A stretch of DNA of 64,000 nucleotides from Hyphomicrobiales bacterium (GCA_900471525.1 UCEZ01000006.1:62001-126000); one strand, 5' to 3'; counted from the first letter of the stretch, positions 18,554 through 29,205 are shown. Translations and numbers: made by a program. Notes: a model not told the origin generated them from the letters alone.

Positions 18554-19013
18554 AGCAGGAACCACCATTCTCGGTACGGCCGATATCCGGGAAATCTTGA
18601 AGCTGCTTCCCCATCGCTACCCGTTTCTCCTCGTTGACCGGATCATCGAGATCGACGGCGACAATTCGGCGATCGGCATCAAGAACGTCACGGCCAACGA
18701 GCCGCATTTTACCGGGCATTTTCCCGAGCAGCCGATCATGCCGGGCGTTCTTCTGATCGAAGGCATGGCCCAGACGGCCGGTGCGATCTGTGCCCGCAAG
18801 ACCGGCGACGGCAGCAACCTCGTTTATTTCATGACCATCGACAACGCCCGTTTCCGCAAGCCGGTCATTCCGGGCGACAGGGTCGAGTTCCATGTCGTCA
18901 AGCAGAAGCAGCGCGGCAATATCTGGAAATTTCATTGTGATGCAAAAGTTGACGGGCAACTTGTCGCGGAAGCTGATATCGGCGCGATGATTATCAGCAA
19001 GGAAGACGCCTGA
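18546..19013 (+). CDS. fabZ: 3-hydroxyacyl-ACP dehydratase FabZ
   Basis: A 155-aa hot-dog-fold dehydratase of fatty-acid elongation. The active-site segment is [20 protein letters not shown] (catalytic His and, further on, the Glu of the dimer partner). Two ATGs are adjacent (18543 and 18546); GGGAGG at 18535-18540 is 5 bases from the second, which I took. It overlaps the lpxD stop by 8 bases. Its place between lpxD and lpxA lets hydroxyacyl-ACP use be balanced between lipid A and phospholipid synthesis. Confidence 0.97.
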   Translation: MSEAGTTILGTADIREILKLLPHRYPFLLVDRIIEIDGDNSAIGIKNVTANEPHFTGHFPEQPIMPGVLLIEGMAQTAGAICARKTGDGSNLVYFMTIDNARFRKPVIPGDRVEFHVVKQKQRGNIWKFHCDAKVDGQLVAEADIGAMIISKEDA

Positions 19014-19015
19014 AC

Positions 19016-19828
19016 ATGATTGCAGCCACTGCGAAGATCCACCCGCTCTCGGTTATCGAAGATGGAGCGGTGATCGGCGACAACGTCGTTGTCGGCCCCT
19101 TCTGCCATGTTGGCCCGAAGGTGACGCTCGCTGACAATGTCGAATTGATCAGCCACGTGGTGGTTCTCGGACGCACCACCGTCGGCAAGGGATCGAAGAT
19201 TTTTCCATCCGCAGTTATCGGCGGCGATTCACAGAGCGTGCATCACAGTGCCGTCGACACGACTTTGGTGATCGGCGAAAATTGCACCATTCGCGAAGGC
19301 GTGACGATGAACACCGGAACCGTCGAACATGGCGGCGCGACGATCATCGGAGACAACAACCTTTTCCTGGCCTACGCGCATGTCGCCCATGACTGCCGTC
19401 TCGGCAATAACATCATCTTGTCCAACAATGTCATGTTGGCCGGGCATGTAACGGTCGGAGACCGCGCCATTCTCGGCGGTGGTTCGGCCGTGCATCAGTT
19501 CACCCGAATCGGGCGCCATGCGTTCGTCGGCGGGCTTTCCGCCGTTGCCTATGACGTCATTCCCTATGGCATGCTCAATGGTAATCCGGGCCTGCTCGGC
19601 GGTCTGAATGTCGTCGGCATGAGCCGCTCCGGCATCGAGAAGCCTGTCATTCATGCCGTTCGGCGTGCCTACAAGCAGATATTCGAAGGTCCGGAATCGA
19701 TCCGTGCGAATGCCGCGGCAATCCGTGATGACTACGCTGATTGCCTGCCGGCAGTTGAGATCCTTGATTTCATCGCGGCGGAAAGCGATCGGGCGCTGTC
19801 GTCGCCGACACGGGGCAGCAAGGGCTGA
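19016..19828 (+). CDS. lpxA: Acyl-ACP--UDP-N-acetylglucosamine O-acyltransferase
   Basis: A 270-aa enzyme catalysing the first step of lipid A synthesis. The protein is a left-handed beta-helix of hexapeptide repeats. The catalytic His is in [12 protein letters not shown], and the [16 protein letters not shown] segment is typical of LpxA. It begins 2 bases after fabZ and is followed 5 bases later by lpxI. Confidence 0.97.
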   Translation: MIAATAKIHPLSVIEDGAVIGDNVVVGPFCHVGPKVTLADNVELISHVVVLGRTTVGKGSKIFPSAVIGGDSQSVHHSAVDTTLVIGENCTIREGVTMNTGTVEHGGATIIGDNNLFLAYAHVAHDCRLGNNIILSNNVMLAGHVTVGDRAILGGGSAVHQFTRIGRHAFVGGLSAVAYDVIPYGMLNGNPGLLGGLNVVGMSRSGIEKPVIHAVRRAYKQIFEGPESIRANAAAIRDDYADCLPAVEILDFIAAESDRALSSPTRGSKG

Positions 19829-19833
19829 GGCAG

Positions 19834-20715
19834 ATGAGCTTGGACAGCCGGCCAGAGATCAAAGACCGGCTGGCGATCATCGCTGGCAGCGGCTTGCTGC
19901 CTCTGCATGTGGCGCAGGCCGCACGTACGCATGGCGAAAATCCCTTCATCATCGCGCTTGCCAATGAATCGGATCGGGACTGGTCCGCTTTCGATCACAC
20001 AACGCTGGGCATTGGCAATTTCAAGGCGATCAGCGGCGTCTTTCGCGAGGCGGGCATCGGCCGTGTGGTCATGTCAGGTGCTGTGCGCCGCCGCCCCGAC
20101 TGGCGCGACATCAAGCCGACGCTGAAGAGCCTTGCGAAAGTGCCGAGCGTTCTGCGCACGCTTCTCTCCGGTGGCGACGATGCCGTCCTGAAAATGGCGA
20201 TCGAACTCATCGAGGCCAACGGCGCGCGCGTGATCGGTGTTCAGGAGATCGTGCCCGAACTTCTGGCCGAGATCGGAACGTTGGGTACGCGCACGCCAGG
20301 AACGGAAGACCAGGCGGATATCGAGGCCGCCGAAGCCGCCGCCATCGCGCTCGGCCATCTGGACGTGGGGCAGGGCGCGGTTGCCGTTGGCGGGCGTGTC
20401 GTTGCTCTGGAGGGGCCGGAGGGTACGGACGCGATGCTCGAACGGGTAACGCGGCTGAAGGCCGATGGACGCATTTCCAGCCGCCGCCGCGGCGTCCTCG
20501 TCAAGCTGTGCAAGCCGCAACAGGATTTGCGCGCTGACCTGCCGTCGATCGGCCCCTCGACGATCAGGGGTGCGCAGGCGGCCGGGCTCGCCGGAATAGC
20601 AGTCGAGGCCGGTCGCGCGCTGGTTCTTGAGCGGGAAGAGATGATCTCGCTGGCCAATGAGGCCGGTCTGTTCGTCACTGGCATCGATCGTGCCTTGTTG
20701 CGAGGCCTGCGATGA
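19834..20715 (+). CDS. lpxI: UDP-2,3-diacylglucosamine pyrophosphatase LpxI
   Basis: A 293-aa protein of the former DUF1009 family. LpxI replaces LpxH in alphaproteobacteria and releases UMP from UDP-diacylglucosamine to give lipid X. Visible family signatures are LAIIAGSGLLPLHVAQAA at the start, SGAVRRRPDWRDI, and the C-terminal GVLVKLCKPQQDLRADLPSI stretch with catalytic acids. It sits between lpxA and lpxB, and its last bases overlap the lpxB start (ATGA). Confidence 0.95.
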   Translation: MSLDSRPEIKDRLAIIAGSGLLPLHVAQAARTHGENPFIIALANESDRDWSAFDHTTLGIGNFKAISGVFREAGIGRVVMSGAVRRRPDWRDIKPTLKSLAKVPSVLRTLLSGGDDAVLKMAIELIEANGARVIGVQEIVPELLAEIGTLGTRTPGTEDQADIEAAEAAAIALGHLDVGQGAVAVGGRVVALEGPEGTDAMLERVTRLKADGRISSRRRGVLVKLCKPQQDLRADLPSIGPSTIRGAQAAGLAGIAVEAGRALVLEREEMISLANEAGLFVTGIDRALLRGLR

Positions 20716-21896
20716 CCGGGCATGGTCTCAAGCTCGGCGTCATTGCCGGTGAAGTCTCCGGTGATCTGCTTGGGGCCGATCTCGTCAAATCGCTACGTCC
20801 TCTGGTCGACGGCAATCTCTCTTTGATTGGTGTCGGGGGCGAGGGACTGGAGGCGGAGGGGCTAAAATCCCTGTTCGACTATTCCGAGCTTTCCATCATG
20901 GGAATCTCGCAGGTTCTAGCCAGATTGCCGAAGCTCGTCCTGCGTATCCGGCAGACGGCCAGCGCCATCGTAGCGGCCAAGCCGGATATCCTCGTCATCA
21001 TCGACAGCCCGGATTTTACCCACCGCGTCGCGCGGATCGTGCGCAAGGCACTGCCGGACCTGCCGATCGTCAACTATGTCTGCCCAAGCGTCTGGGCATG
21101 GAAACCGGAGCGCGCCGTCAACATGCGCCCCTATGTCGACCATGTGCTTGCCGTGCTTCCCTTCGAGCCGGAAGTGATGAAGCGCCTTGGTGGTCCACCG
21201 ACGACCTATGTCGGGCACCGGCTGGCAAGTGACGTCAACGTGCTGTCCGTGCGGGCGCGGCAGGTGGAGAAACGCGCAGTCAGCGCCGGCTCGGCGAAGG
21301 CGACCTGCCTTCTGCTGCCGGGCTCGCGCGGCAGCGAAATCAGCCGGCTTTTGCCTGTATTCGGGGAGACGGTCGAAGAATTGCACAGCCGCCATCCGCA
21401 GATGCGGTTCCTCCTCCCCACAGTTGCAAAACAGGAAGACCTGGTCCGGCAAATAACGTCAAACTGGCCGGTCAAACCGAAGATCACGGTGGGAGCGGCA
21501 GCCAAGTGGCAGGCTTTCGCTGAGGCCGATGCTGCAATGGCGGCATCCGGCACCGTCATTCTGGAACTCGCGTTGGCCGGTATCCCGGTGATCTCCAACT
21601 ATAAGGCGGACTGGATCATCCGCTTGATGCACAAGCGCATCAAGATCTGGACGGCCGCCATTCCCAGTCTCGTGGCAGACTATCCGGTCGTGCCGGAGTA
21701 CCTCAACGAAGCCATTCGTCCTGGCGCATTGTCGCGCTGGATGGAGCGCCTGATTGCCGCCACGCTCGAGCGAGATGCGATGCTGTCCGGTTTTCATACG
21801 GTCTGGCAGCGCATGGCGACGGAAAGGCCACCGGGCGAGACTGCCGCACAAATCGTTCTTGACGTCCTCAGCGCAAAAAAGCCCGGCCATTTCTGA
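20712..21896 (+). CDS. lpxB: Lipid-A-disaccharide synthase
   Basis: A 394-aa GT19 glycosyltransferase joining lipid X to UDP-diacylglucosamine. Characteristic stretches are VIAGEVSGDLLGADLV near the start, IDSPDFTHRVA, YVCPSVWAWKPERA, LLLPGSRGSEISRLLPVF and AASGTVILELALAGIP. It is translationally coupled to lpxI by a 4-base overlap and is the last gene of the rpsB-side plus-strand run. A bidirectional terminator overlaps its final codons. Confidence 0.97.
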   Translation: MTGHGLKLGVIAGEVSGDLLGADLVKSLRPLVDGNLSLIGVGGEGLEAEGLKSLFDYSELSIMGISQVLARLPKLVLRIRQTASAIVAAKPDILVIIDSPDFTHRVARIVRKALPDLPIVNYVCPSVWAWKPERAVNMRPYVDHVLAVLPFEPEVMKRLGGPPTTYVGHRLASDVNVLSVRARQVEKRAVSAGSAKATCLLLPGSRGSEISRLLPVFGETVEELHSRHPQMRFLLPTVAKQEDLVRQITSNWPVKPKITVGAAAKWQAFAEADAAMAASGTVILELALAGIPVISNYKADWIIRLMHKRIKIWTAAIPSLVADYPVVPEYLNEAIRPGALSRWMERLIAATLERDAMLSGFHTVWQRMATERPPGETAAQIVLDVLSAKKPGHF

Positions 21897-21907
21897 CCGG
21901 GCTTTTT
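21875..21907. terminator. Bidirectional terminator between lpxB and gltA
   Basis: A6-GCCCGG (21875-21886) pairs with CCGGGC-T5 (21897-21907) around a 10-base loop. The A-run on one side and T-run on the other serve both convergent genes. Its left arm lies inside the last codons of lpxB. Confidence 0.88.
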
Positions 21908-21926
21908 CAATTGGTGCTTCCTCGGC

Positions 21927-23216
<1,290 letters not shown>

Positions 23217-23527
23217 GGGGATCCTCCGTTTGCAGCAAATTGGCACACAATTATGCCGCAGATATTAACGCCGACCATGTGCTACCCGATTTAGTCACGG
23301 CTGCCAAGTTGAACCAAAGGCAAATTGTGCGATGCAAAAATAGGCATATGGCGACGCAATAATTGCATGTTCGGCCCATATGTCCAATGACATAATCGCT
23401 CTCGAACGGGCCGCTTGTCGTCGGCCATGAAACTCCTGCCGCTTTTTTGTGCGGCAATCTCATCGGTTGCATTTGCTGCTTCCCGGTTGCAGACTGCGGA
23501 CGGGCGAGGGCGGATGGAACGGCATCC
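23217..23527. other. Divergent intergenic region gltA / comEC
   Basis: About 310 bases with relatively A/T-rich patches separate gltA from the comEC-like gene and must hold both promoters. I could not assign a confident promoter pair. On the minus strand a 45-codon frame (23291-23428, ATG after GGCAGGAG) is present, but nothing in it is recognisable. A 6-bp hairpin with a T-rich loop lies near 23440. Confidence 0.5.
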
Positions 23528-26017
23528 ATGAACGAGGGGCAAGAGCCAGACGTGGCGTCACGCACGCGGTTTCGCGGCGCGCTGGCTGATGCCTTTCCTG
23601 CGATAGTGCAACTCCCTGAAATAACTGGAAAACCGCCGGAAAACCCTGTGCGGAGAACATATCTCGCGGGTCTCCAGTCCATGCGCAAGAGGCTGCGAAC
23701 GACCCACTGGCGTGCTGGGTTTCAACGGGCCGTGGCGGAAGAGCAAAACTTCGGCCATGCTTTTCTGTTCGCGCCGGTGTTCCTCGGGCTTGGCTCGCTC
23801 ATGTGGTTTGCGCTCACCGAGACGCCCGGCTTTCTCAAACTTGCACTGCTGATGTGCGTTTTTGGCATGGCAGCTTTGGTGCTTCGGCATTCGGTAAGTA
23901 TTTGGCGCGTCGTCACTCTTCTTGCCGCCCTTTTCCTCGGAGGCATGGTGCTTGCTGCCCTTGAGACGATGCGCATGGACACGGTGCTGCTCGATACCTC
24001 AGTGACAACACAGGTTCGCGGTATCGTCACGGCGCGGGAAACCACGGACCGGGGATACTGGCGGTACACTGTCGCGGTGGCGCAGACCGCGAATCCGGAA
24101 TTGAAGCGCCCTCCTGCCAAGGTCACTCTTCTCTCCCGTAGCCGCGAAACCCCGGTCGAGATCGGCAGCGGGATCGAGGGAAGGGCGCGGCTGTCGCCGC
24201 CTTCCGGGGCTGCCCTTCCCGGTCTCAACGATTTCGCCTTCGACAGCTATTTCAAGGGTATCGGCGCCGTCGGCTATTTCTACGGAAAACCCAATACCGT
24301 CGCGGGCCTTGAAGAGAGTGCCAACGGCATGCTCGCAGTGTGGCGCGTTCGCGCGGGAGAAGTTATCGCGCGATGGCGCGAGGCGATCGGAGCGCGTATT
24401 CGCGGAACGATCGGCGGTGACGCCGGGGCGATTGCCGCGGCACTGGTCACGGCCGAAGAGCGCGCCATCAGCCGGCCGACGATCGAGGCGCTGCGCGAGG
24501 CGGGGCTTGCACATGTGCTGGCGATCTCCGGGCTGAACATGGTTCTGGCGGCGGGAACCTTCCTGATCGGCGCGCGAACACTTCTGAGCCTTGTTCCAGG
24601 CCTGGCACATCGGTTTCCGATCAAGAAGCTCGCCGCTGCCGGCGCCCTGATTATGGTGTTCTTCTATATCCTCATCTCGGGCGGCGCGGTTTCGGCGGTT
24701 CGGTCCTGGATCATGATCTCCATCATGCTCGTCGCCGTGTTCTTCGACAGGCCGTCGATCAGCCTGCGCAACGTGGCGCTGTCGGCGCTGATCATTCTGG
24801 TGGTCACGCCGTCGGCTGTGACCGGGCCGGGTTTCCAGATGTCGTTTGCCGCGACACTGGCGCTGGTTGCCGGATACGCCCATTGGCGCGAACGGCCAGG
24901 CCGTGATGCGCAGCCGGGCGGCTTTAAAATCCGGCCATTGAAAGCTGTTGGCGGCTTCTTCGCCGGCCTGCTCTTGAGTTCCTTTATCGGCGGCATGTCG
25001 ACGATGATCTATTCGGCAGGGCATTTCCATAGGCTTGCCGCCTACGGGCTCGTCGGCAATGTGCTCGCCATGCCGGTCATCAGCATTCTTGTCATGCCGT
25101 TCGCCCTGCTTGCCATGCTGTTGATGCCTTTTGGGCTCGATCACTATCCGCTGCTGGTCATGGGGCAGGGGTTGGATTGGATGATCTCCATCGCCACGAT
25201 GGTATCTTCCTGGGGCGGCGAGGTTACGACCGGCCGCATTCCTGACCATGCCTTCATGCTCATTGCCGCTGGCGGTATTCTCGCCTGCCTGTTCCGGACA
25301 TGGCTTGCCGCGTCCGGTCTCGTTGTCGTCGTGGCCGGTCTGCTTGTCGCCTGGACCGGAGCCATAGCGAGACCGAGTGTCATTGTCGCCGAGGACGGAC
25401 GTTTGGTGGCGATAGTCGAACAGGATTTGGCCGCAAGCAATCGGAGCAAACCACCTGATTTTGTCTTCTCCCAATGGCAGCGCGCCTTGAGGTTGAAGGA
25501 GCATCGGAAGCCTCAGCAACGCGCCGATCTGGTCATAAACGATATCGAAACGCCGATGACTGAAGGGACCGGGGCGGACGCTGGACGAAAACCGCGTCCG
25601 TCCATCGACAGGGATGCGGCACGCTCCGCCATCCGCCGCTTGATCGGCGAGACGGCACCCGGCCGCTTTGCTTGTGTCGCCAAGCAGTGGTGCGCCGCAA
25701 CGGCAAGACAAGGCTGGCGCATTGTCACGGTCGATGATGCGCGGTTCATTGGGATTGCCTGCGAGGAGGCGGATATCGTTGTCACACCGGTCATGCTGCG
25801 ATTTCGCGCCTGCCGGTCCGACGCACTGCTGTTAAGCGGCCAAAGTTTGCGGCGGACGGGGGCTGTCGAGATTTATGGCATATCCCCGGAAACCCCGGAG
25901 GCGCAGCGCGGAATGCACGTTATTTTTGCGCTGGAGCAGCTGCAACGGCCATGGGCGCGGCACAGGACCTATGATTGGCGGAGTGGGCAATTCGACGGGC
26001 TTGAGCCGGTTGAGTAA
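23528..26017 (+). CDS. comEC: ComEC/Rec2-family membrane protein (DNA-uptake channel-like)
   Basis: An 829-aa polytopic protein of the ComEC family, which in competent bacteria carries single-stranded DNA across the inner membrane. Order: a cytosolic N-terminus, two or more membrane helices, a DUF4131 OB-like region, then the Competence domain (about residues 310-590) with LAHVLAISGLNMVLAAG. The C-terminal 220 residues follow the last helices but show no HxHxDH metallo-beta-lactamase motif, so any nuclease activity there is doubtful. The start is uncertain: 23528 is the first reasonable ATG, but its ribosome-binding site is weak and the membrane domain begins about 80 residues in. Natural competence is not established for most Rhizobiaceae. 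Confidence 0.85.
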   Translation: MNEGQEPDVASRTRFRGALADAFPAIVQLPEITGKPPENPVRRTYLAGLQSMRKRLRTTHWRAGFQRAVAEEQNFGHAFLFAPVFLGLGSLMWFALTETPGFLKLALLMCVFGMAALVLRHSVSIWRVVTLLAALFLGGMVLAALETMRMDTVLLDTSVTTQVRGIVTARETTDRGYWRYTVAVAQTANPELKRPPAKVTLLSRSRETPVEIGSGIEGRARLSPPSGAALPGLNDFAFDSYFKGIGAVGYFYGKPNTVAGLEESANGMLAVWRVRAGEVIARWREAIGARIRGTIGGDAGAIAAALVTAEERAISRPTIEALREAGLAHVLAISGLNMVLAAGTFLIGARTLLSLVPGLAHRFPIKKLAAAGALIMVFFYILISGGAVSAVRSWIMISIMLVAVFFDRPSISLRNVALSALIILVVTPSAVTGPGFQMSFAATLALVAGYAHWRERPGRDAQPGGFKIRPLKAVGGFFAGLLLSSFIGGMSTMIYSAGHFHRLAAYGLVGNVLAMPVISILVMPFALLAMLLMPFGLDHYPLLVMGQGLDWMISIATMVSSWGGEVTTGRIPDHAFMLIAAGGILACLFRTWLAASGLVVVVAGLLVAWTGAIARPSVIVAEDGRLVAIVEQDLAASNRSKPPDFVFSQWQRALRLKEHRKPQQRADLVINDIETPMTEGTGADAGRKPRPSIDRDAARSAIRRLIGETAPGRFACVAKQWCAATARQGWRIVTVDDARFIGIACEEADIVVTPVMLRFRACRSDALLLSGQSLRRTGAVEIYGISPETPEAQRGMHVIFALEQLQRPWARHRTYDWRSGQFDGLEPVE

Positions 26018-26079
26018 GGCTGTTTCCAAAAGGGCAGGCATGAACCCTGCGGAGCAAATCCGGTCAATCTGCTTATTCT

Positions 26080-26094
26080 TGATTAAAGTACTCC
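26080..26094 (+). promoter_or_regulatory. Possible RirA-type iron-responsive box upstream of exbB
   Basis: TGA-N9-TCC at 26080-26094 is one base away from the rhizobial IRO-box pattern TGA-N9-TCA. ExbBD systems are often iron-regulated, so the place makes sense. The motif is short and degenerate, so a chance match is quite possible. Confidence 0.18.
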
Positions 26095-26233
26095 ACAAAT
26101 CCTTGTCTTTCGGCCATGATATGTCATATGAAGCCGCGATTGATGCAGGCACGTTCAGTGTCGGCGGTCAAGTGAAGGATTTACGCGTTCCCTTCCTCCC
26201 AAGGATTGGGCGATGATGAGGTAAGGACAGGTC

Positions 26234-27220
26234 ATGCCAAACCGGGCAATGCCGAAATGGATGATGCTGGCGGCAGTGCTGCTGGTGTTCTCGAATGCCG
26301 GAGCGCTTCGCGCGCAGGAAACCCCGGCGGCTGCAAAGATTGAAACGCAGCAGCCTGTTCAGGTTTCAGCCGAAGGCAGCGCACTGCCGACAACGCCCGC
26401 GAGCGACGCAACGCAGGCAGCGCCGGCGGACGAAGATGCCGCGAACAGCGCACAGACCGCCGCGCCCAATCCGGTGCTGCCGCATGATCTCTCGCCGCTC
26501 GGCATGTTCATGGCCGCCGACATTGTCGTCAGAGGTGTCATGAGTGCCCTGGCTTTGGCGTCGGTCGCGACATGGGCGATCCTGCTCGCCAAGTTATTCG
26601 AGCTTACAACCGCAAAAAGCAGCGCGAAGCGCGCAGTGCGGGCTTTGTCCGATGCAGTTGTCTTGCGCGATGTCCGTGAGGGGCTTGCAGGCAAAAAGGG
26701 ACCGGCTATGCAGATGATTGCTGCGGCGACCGATGAACTCGCCAAATCGGATGCATTGCTCGATATCGTCTCCACACAAGGGGTCAAGGAACGGGTGGCC
26801 TCTCAACTCTCCCGCATCGAAGCCGGTGCCGGCAAGCGTATCGCCGGCGGTACCGGCATTCTGGCGACGATCGGCTCGATCTCGCCGTTCGTCGGTCTGT
26901 TCGGCACGGTCTGGGGTATCATGAATTCGTTCATCGGCATCAGCCAGGCGCAGACGACCAATCTTGCGATCGTTGCCCCCGGCATCGCCGAAGCGTTGCT
27001 GGCAACGGCCATCGGCCTGGTCGCAGCCATCCCGGCCGTCGTCATTTATAACTATTTCGCCCGTTCGATCGGCGGTTATCGCCTGATCCTTGCCGATGCG
27101 TCGGCTGCGGTCGAGCGGCTGGTCAGCCGCGATCTCGACTTCCGCCAAGCCCGCCGTCTGGCGCCGCGCAAGGCGGAAAGCCATGTGCATTCGGAAACCG
27201 GCATCGCGCGGATCGGATAA
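26234..27220 (+). CDS. exbB: TonB-system energizer ExbB
   Basis: A 328-aa ExbB, the proton-channel pentamer component that powers TonB. A signal-like helix (residues 8-26) and an Ala/Pro/Gln-rich periplasmic segment of about 60 residues precede the first canonical helix, as in the long-form ExbB of rhizobia. Three membrane helices follow: [20 protein letters not shown], then a stretch with [16 protein letters not shown], and [20 protein letters not shown]. The ATG at 26234 follows GAGGTAAGGACAGG. It is followed 4 bases later by exbD; no tonB gene is adjacent. Confidence 0.94.
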   Translation: MPNRAMPKWMMLAAVLLVFSNAGALRAQETPAAAKIETQQPVQVSAEGSALPTTPASDATQAAPADEDAANSAQTAAPNPVLPHDLSPLGMFMAADIVVRGVMSALALASVATWAILLAKLFELTTAKSSAKRAVRALSDAVVLRDVREGLAGKKGPAMQMIAAATDELAKSDALLDIVSTQGVKERVASQLSRIEAGAGKRIAGGTGILATIGSISPFVGLFGTVWGIMNSFIGISQAQTTNLAIVAPGIAEALLATAIGLVAAIPAVVIYNYFARSIGGYRLILADASAAVERLVSRDLDFRQARRLAPRKAESHVHSETGIARIG

Positions 27221-27224
27221 GACC

Positions 27225-27650
27225 ATGGCCAGCAAGATCAGCGAAGGTGGCGGCGACCTCGAGGAAAACAGCGAGATCAACGTCACGCCCTTTATCGACG
27301 TCATGCTCGTTCTGTTGATCATCTTCATGGTGGCGGCGCCGCTTGCCACCGTCGATATGAAGGTCGACCTGCCGCAATCGGCCGCGACGCCGATCAAGCG
27401 CGATGACAAGCCGGTTTTCGTGACCCTGAAAGCCGATCTTTCCCTGGCGCTCGGCAACGACGAGATTGGACGCGACAATTTTGTCGCGGAACTGAACCGC
27501 ATGACCGAGGGGAATACGCAGACACGCATCCTGCTGCGCGCCGACAAGGCCGTCGACTACGGCGAGCTGATGACAGTGATGAACATGATCCAGCGGGCTG
27601 GCTATACCAAGATCGGATTGGTCGGACTGGAAGCGGCGCCTGCCGGCTGA
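27225..27650 (+). CDS. exbD: TonB-system transport protein ExbD
   Basis: A 141-aa ExbD with one N-terminal membrane helix. The segment INVTPFIDVMLVLLIIFMV carries the essential proton-pathway aspartate. A periplasmic domain ends with ELMTVMNMIQRAGYTKIGLV, usual for ExbD. The ATG at 27225 follows the exbB stop by 4 bases; the longer open frame upstream overlaps exbB. It works with ExbB; the partner TonB must be encoded elsewhere. Confidence 0.95.
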   Translation: MASKISEGGGDLEENSEINVTPFIDVMLVLLIIFMVAAPLATVDMKVDLPQSAATPIKRDDKPVFVTLKADLSLALGNDEIGRDNFVAELNRMTEGNTQTRILLRADKAVDYGELMTVMNMIQRAGYTKIGLVGLEAAPAG

Positions 27651-27665
27651 GGGCAGGCGGCTTTG

Positions 27666-28253
27666 CTAGAACTTGTAGCCGACGGCAAGGCCCGCATGGC
27701 TGAGGCCATCATTCGGCCCGTCACAAAGATCCGCATGCGAAGAGTGGTCCGCCGTTGCGAGGACCTGCCAATTAGCCGTCACGCGATAGCCGACCGCGAT
27801 CTGCTCGCGAAAGAGCAGGCGGCATCCGAGATGCGGCCCGCTCCTACCGTCACTATCCAGATCGCCATTGTGAACGGTGCCCCCGAGGCCAAGTTCGACG
27901 AAGAAGCGGTCGGTAATATCGGCGGTCCAACTAAAGCCCGCATAAATCTGATCGACCCCATCGCCGGTGCCGACCGAAGCCCCAAGGTAGATCCTCGGCT
28001 CCAGAATAGACTGCTGCCATGTTTTTGCGCTGGCGCTCGACAGCGGATCGAAAAAGATGGTGGCGGAGGGGAATATTCCTGATTCGTGCGACTTGTCGCC
28101 ACTGATCGACGCGCTGGCGCCGAAGCGGAGTTCATCGAAAACCGTTTCGGCGGCCATCGTGCTCTGAGGGGCCGAGAAAGCAAAAAACAAAACGGTCGAA
28201 AGAAGCCCAAAACGGGCGGCGGACAAGCGTGGCTGTTTGAGATGCGCTGGCAC
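27666..28253 (-). CDS. PagL-like acyloxyacyl hydrolase (outer-membrane lipid A deacylase family)
   Basis: A 195-aa small beta-barrel protein. A signal peptide covers about residues 1-33 (FGLLSTVLFFAFSAP, then MAA). The C-terminus fits the PagL/acyloxyacyl hydrolase pattern: ATADHSSHADLC, then GPNDGLSHAGLAVGYKF, with His-x-Ser in catalytic position and the usual terminal Phe of barrel proteins. PagL removes the 3-O acyl chain of lipid A. The residue after the catalytic Ser is His where most PagLs have Asn. I chose a GTG start at 28253 because GAGGGG stands 5 bases upstream; the ATG at 28379 would add 42 residues before the signal peptide. It is convergent with exbD. Confidence 0.72.
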   Translation of the reverse strand: MPAHLKQPRLSAARFGLLSTVLFFAFSAPQSTMAAETVFDELRFGASASISGDKSHESGIFPSATIFFDPLSSASAKTWQQSILEPRIYLGASVGTGDGVDQIYAGFSWTADITDRFFVELGLGGTVHNGDLDSDGRSGPHLGCRLLFREQIAVGYRVTANWQVLATADHSSHADLCDGPNDGLSHAGLAVGYKF

Positions 28254-28518
28254 TTCTACCCCTCTAGCGGGGCGATTCGTAAATATCCGTAAGGGAATTT
28301 TGCCCAAATTTCTTCCCGCGGGGAAGCCAGAATAGCTCCGGCACCTTTTGCGAAGCTTGCTTTTTTGCAAGAACTGCATTCCATAGCTTGAAACGGCAGA
28401 TGCGCGGATTTATGAGCTTGGCCATGCCCGGTCGGCTGAAGCGCCGCCGGTTGGTTTATCTGCGCGAGCCAAAGCGCGCAAACGCCGGAATGCGATCCGG
28501 ATCATGAGGGCAGGCAAG

Positions 28519-29184
28519 ATGAATTTCGAAGCAGCACGCATCAAGATGGTCGACAATCAAATCCGCACTACGGACGTGACGTCGCACGCCGTTCTCTCTG
28601 CATTCCTGTCGGTCCCGCGAGAAGAATTCGTGCCCGCCGGAATGAAGCCGCTTGCCTATATCGACACCGACATCGAGCTGCCGGCAGAGCCTGCCGGCGG
28701 GCGACGTTATCTGATGGAACCGTCGCCGCTGGCAAAGCTTCTTCAACTGGCCGGGATTTCCAAAGGCGACAAGGTGCTGGAGATCGGCTGCGGCACGGGT
28801 TATGCGTCGGCAATCCTTTCACAGCTCGCGGCCTCGGTCGTGGCGCTGGAGAGTGATGCAAAGCTGGCCTCGGAAGCGACCGCAACACTTGCGCGTCTCG
28901 GTTATTCCAATGTGTCGGTCGCTGGCGGTGACCTCGAAAAAGGACATGCCGCCGACGCTCCCTACGACGTTATTTTCGTTCATGGTGCCGTCGAGACCAT
29001 CCCCGCCTCCCTTCTTTCCCAGCTCAACGATGGTGGCCGCCTCGTCGCAGTGGTCGGCCTTGGCAACGCGTCGCGGGCCCAGCTCTTCCTTCACGAAAAT
29101 GGCAGAACATCGGAGCGGCTGGCATTCAACACCGCGGTGAAACCGCTGCCGGGTTTCCGAATTACACGTGAATTCGTATTTTGA
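28519..29184 (+). CDS. Protein-L-isoaspartate O-methyltransferase family protein
   Basis: A 221-aa SAM-dependent methyltransferase of the Pcm family. SAM motif I is VLEIGCGTGYASAIL and the post-motif is VVALESDAKLA. The N-terminus (KMVDNQIRTTDVTSHAVLSA) is that of the branch commonly found next to tolC in rhizobia, distinct from the canonical Pcm later in this window. Canonical Pcm repairs isoaspartyl residues; whether this branch does so is not known. The ATG at 28519 follows GAGGGCAGG. tolC lies about 200 bases downstream. Confidence 0.82.
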   Translation: MNFEAARIKMVDNQIRTTDVTSHAVLSAFLSVPREEFVPAGMKPLAYIDTDIELPAEPAGGRRYLMEPSPLAKLLQLAGISKGDKVLEIGCGTGYASAILSQLAASVVALESDAKLASEATATLARLGYSNVSVAGGDLEKGHAADAPYDVIFVHGAVETIPASLLSQLNDGGRLVAVVGLGNASRAQLFLHENGRTSERLAFNTAVKPLPGFRITREFVF

Positions 29185-29205
29185 GGTGCTCAGCACCTGA
29201 TTTTT
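29184..29205 (+). terminator. Weak terminator at the end of the Pcm-like gene
   Basis: The 15-base palindrome 29184-29198 (AGGTG/CACCT arms) overlaps the stop codon and is followed by TTTTT at 29201-29205. A second imperfect hairpin (29209-29216 with 29243-29250) follows directly. Confidence 0.45.

Noticed and set aside
23438..23460. Hairpin TGCCGC-T-rich-GCGGCA before comEC as a terminator
   Set aside because: The T-run is in the loop, not after the stem, so it would not terminate transcription in either direction.
23999..25711. 570-codon minus-strand frame opposite comEC
   Set aside because: Antisense shadow; the ComEC strand has coherent membrane segments and the HVLAISGLNM motif.
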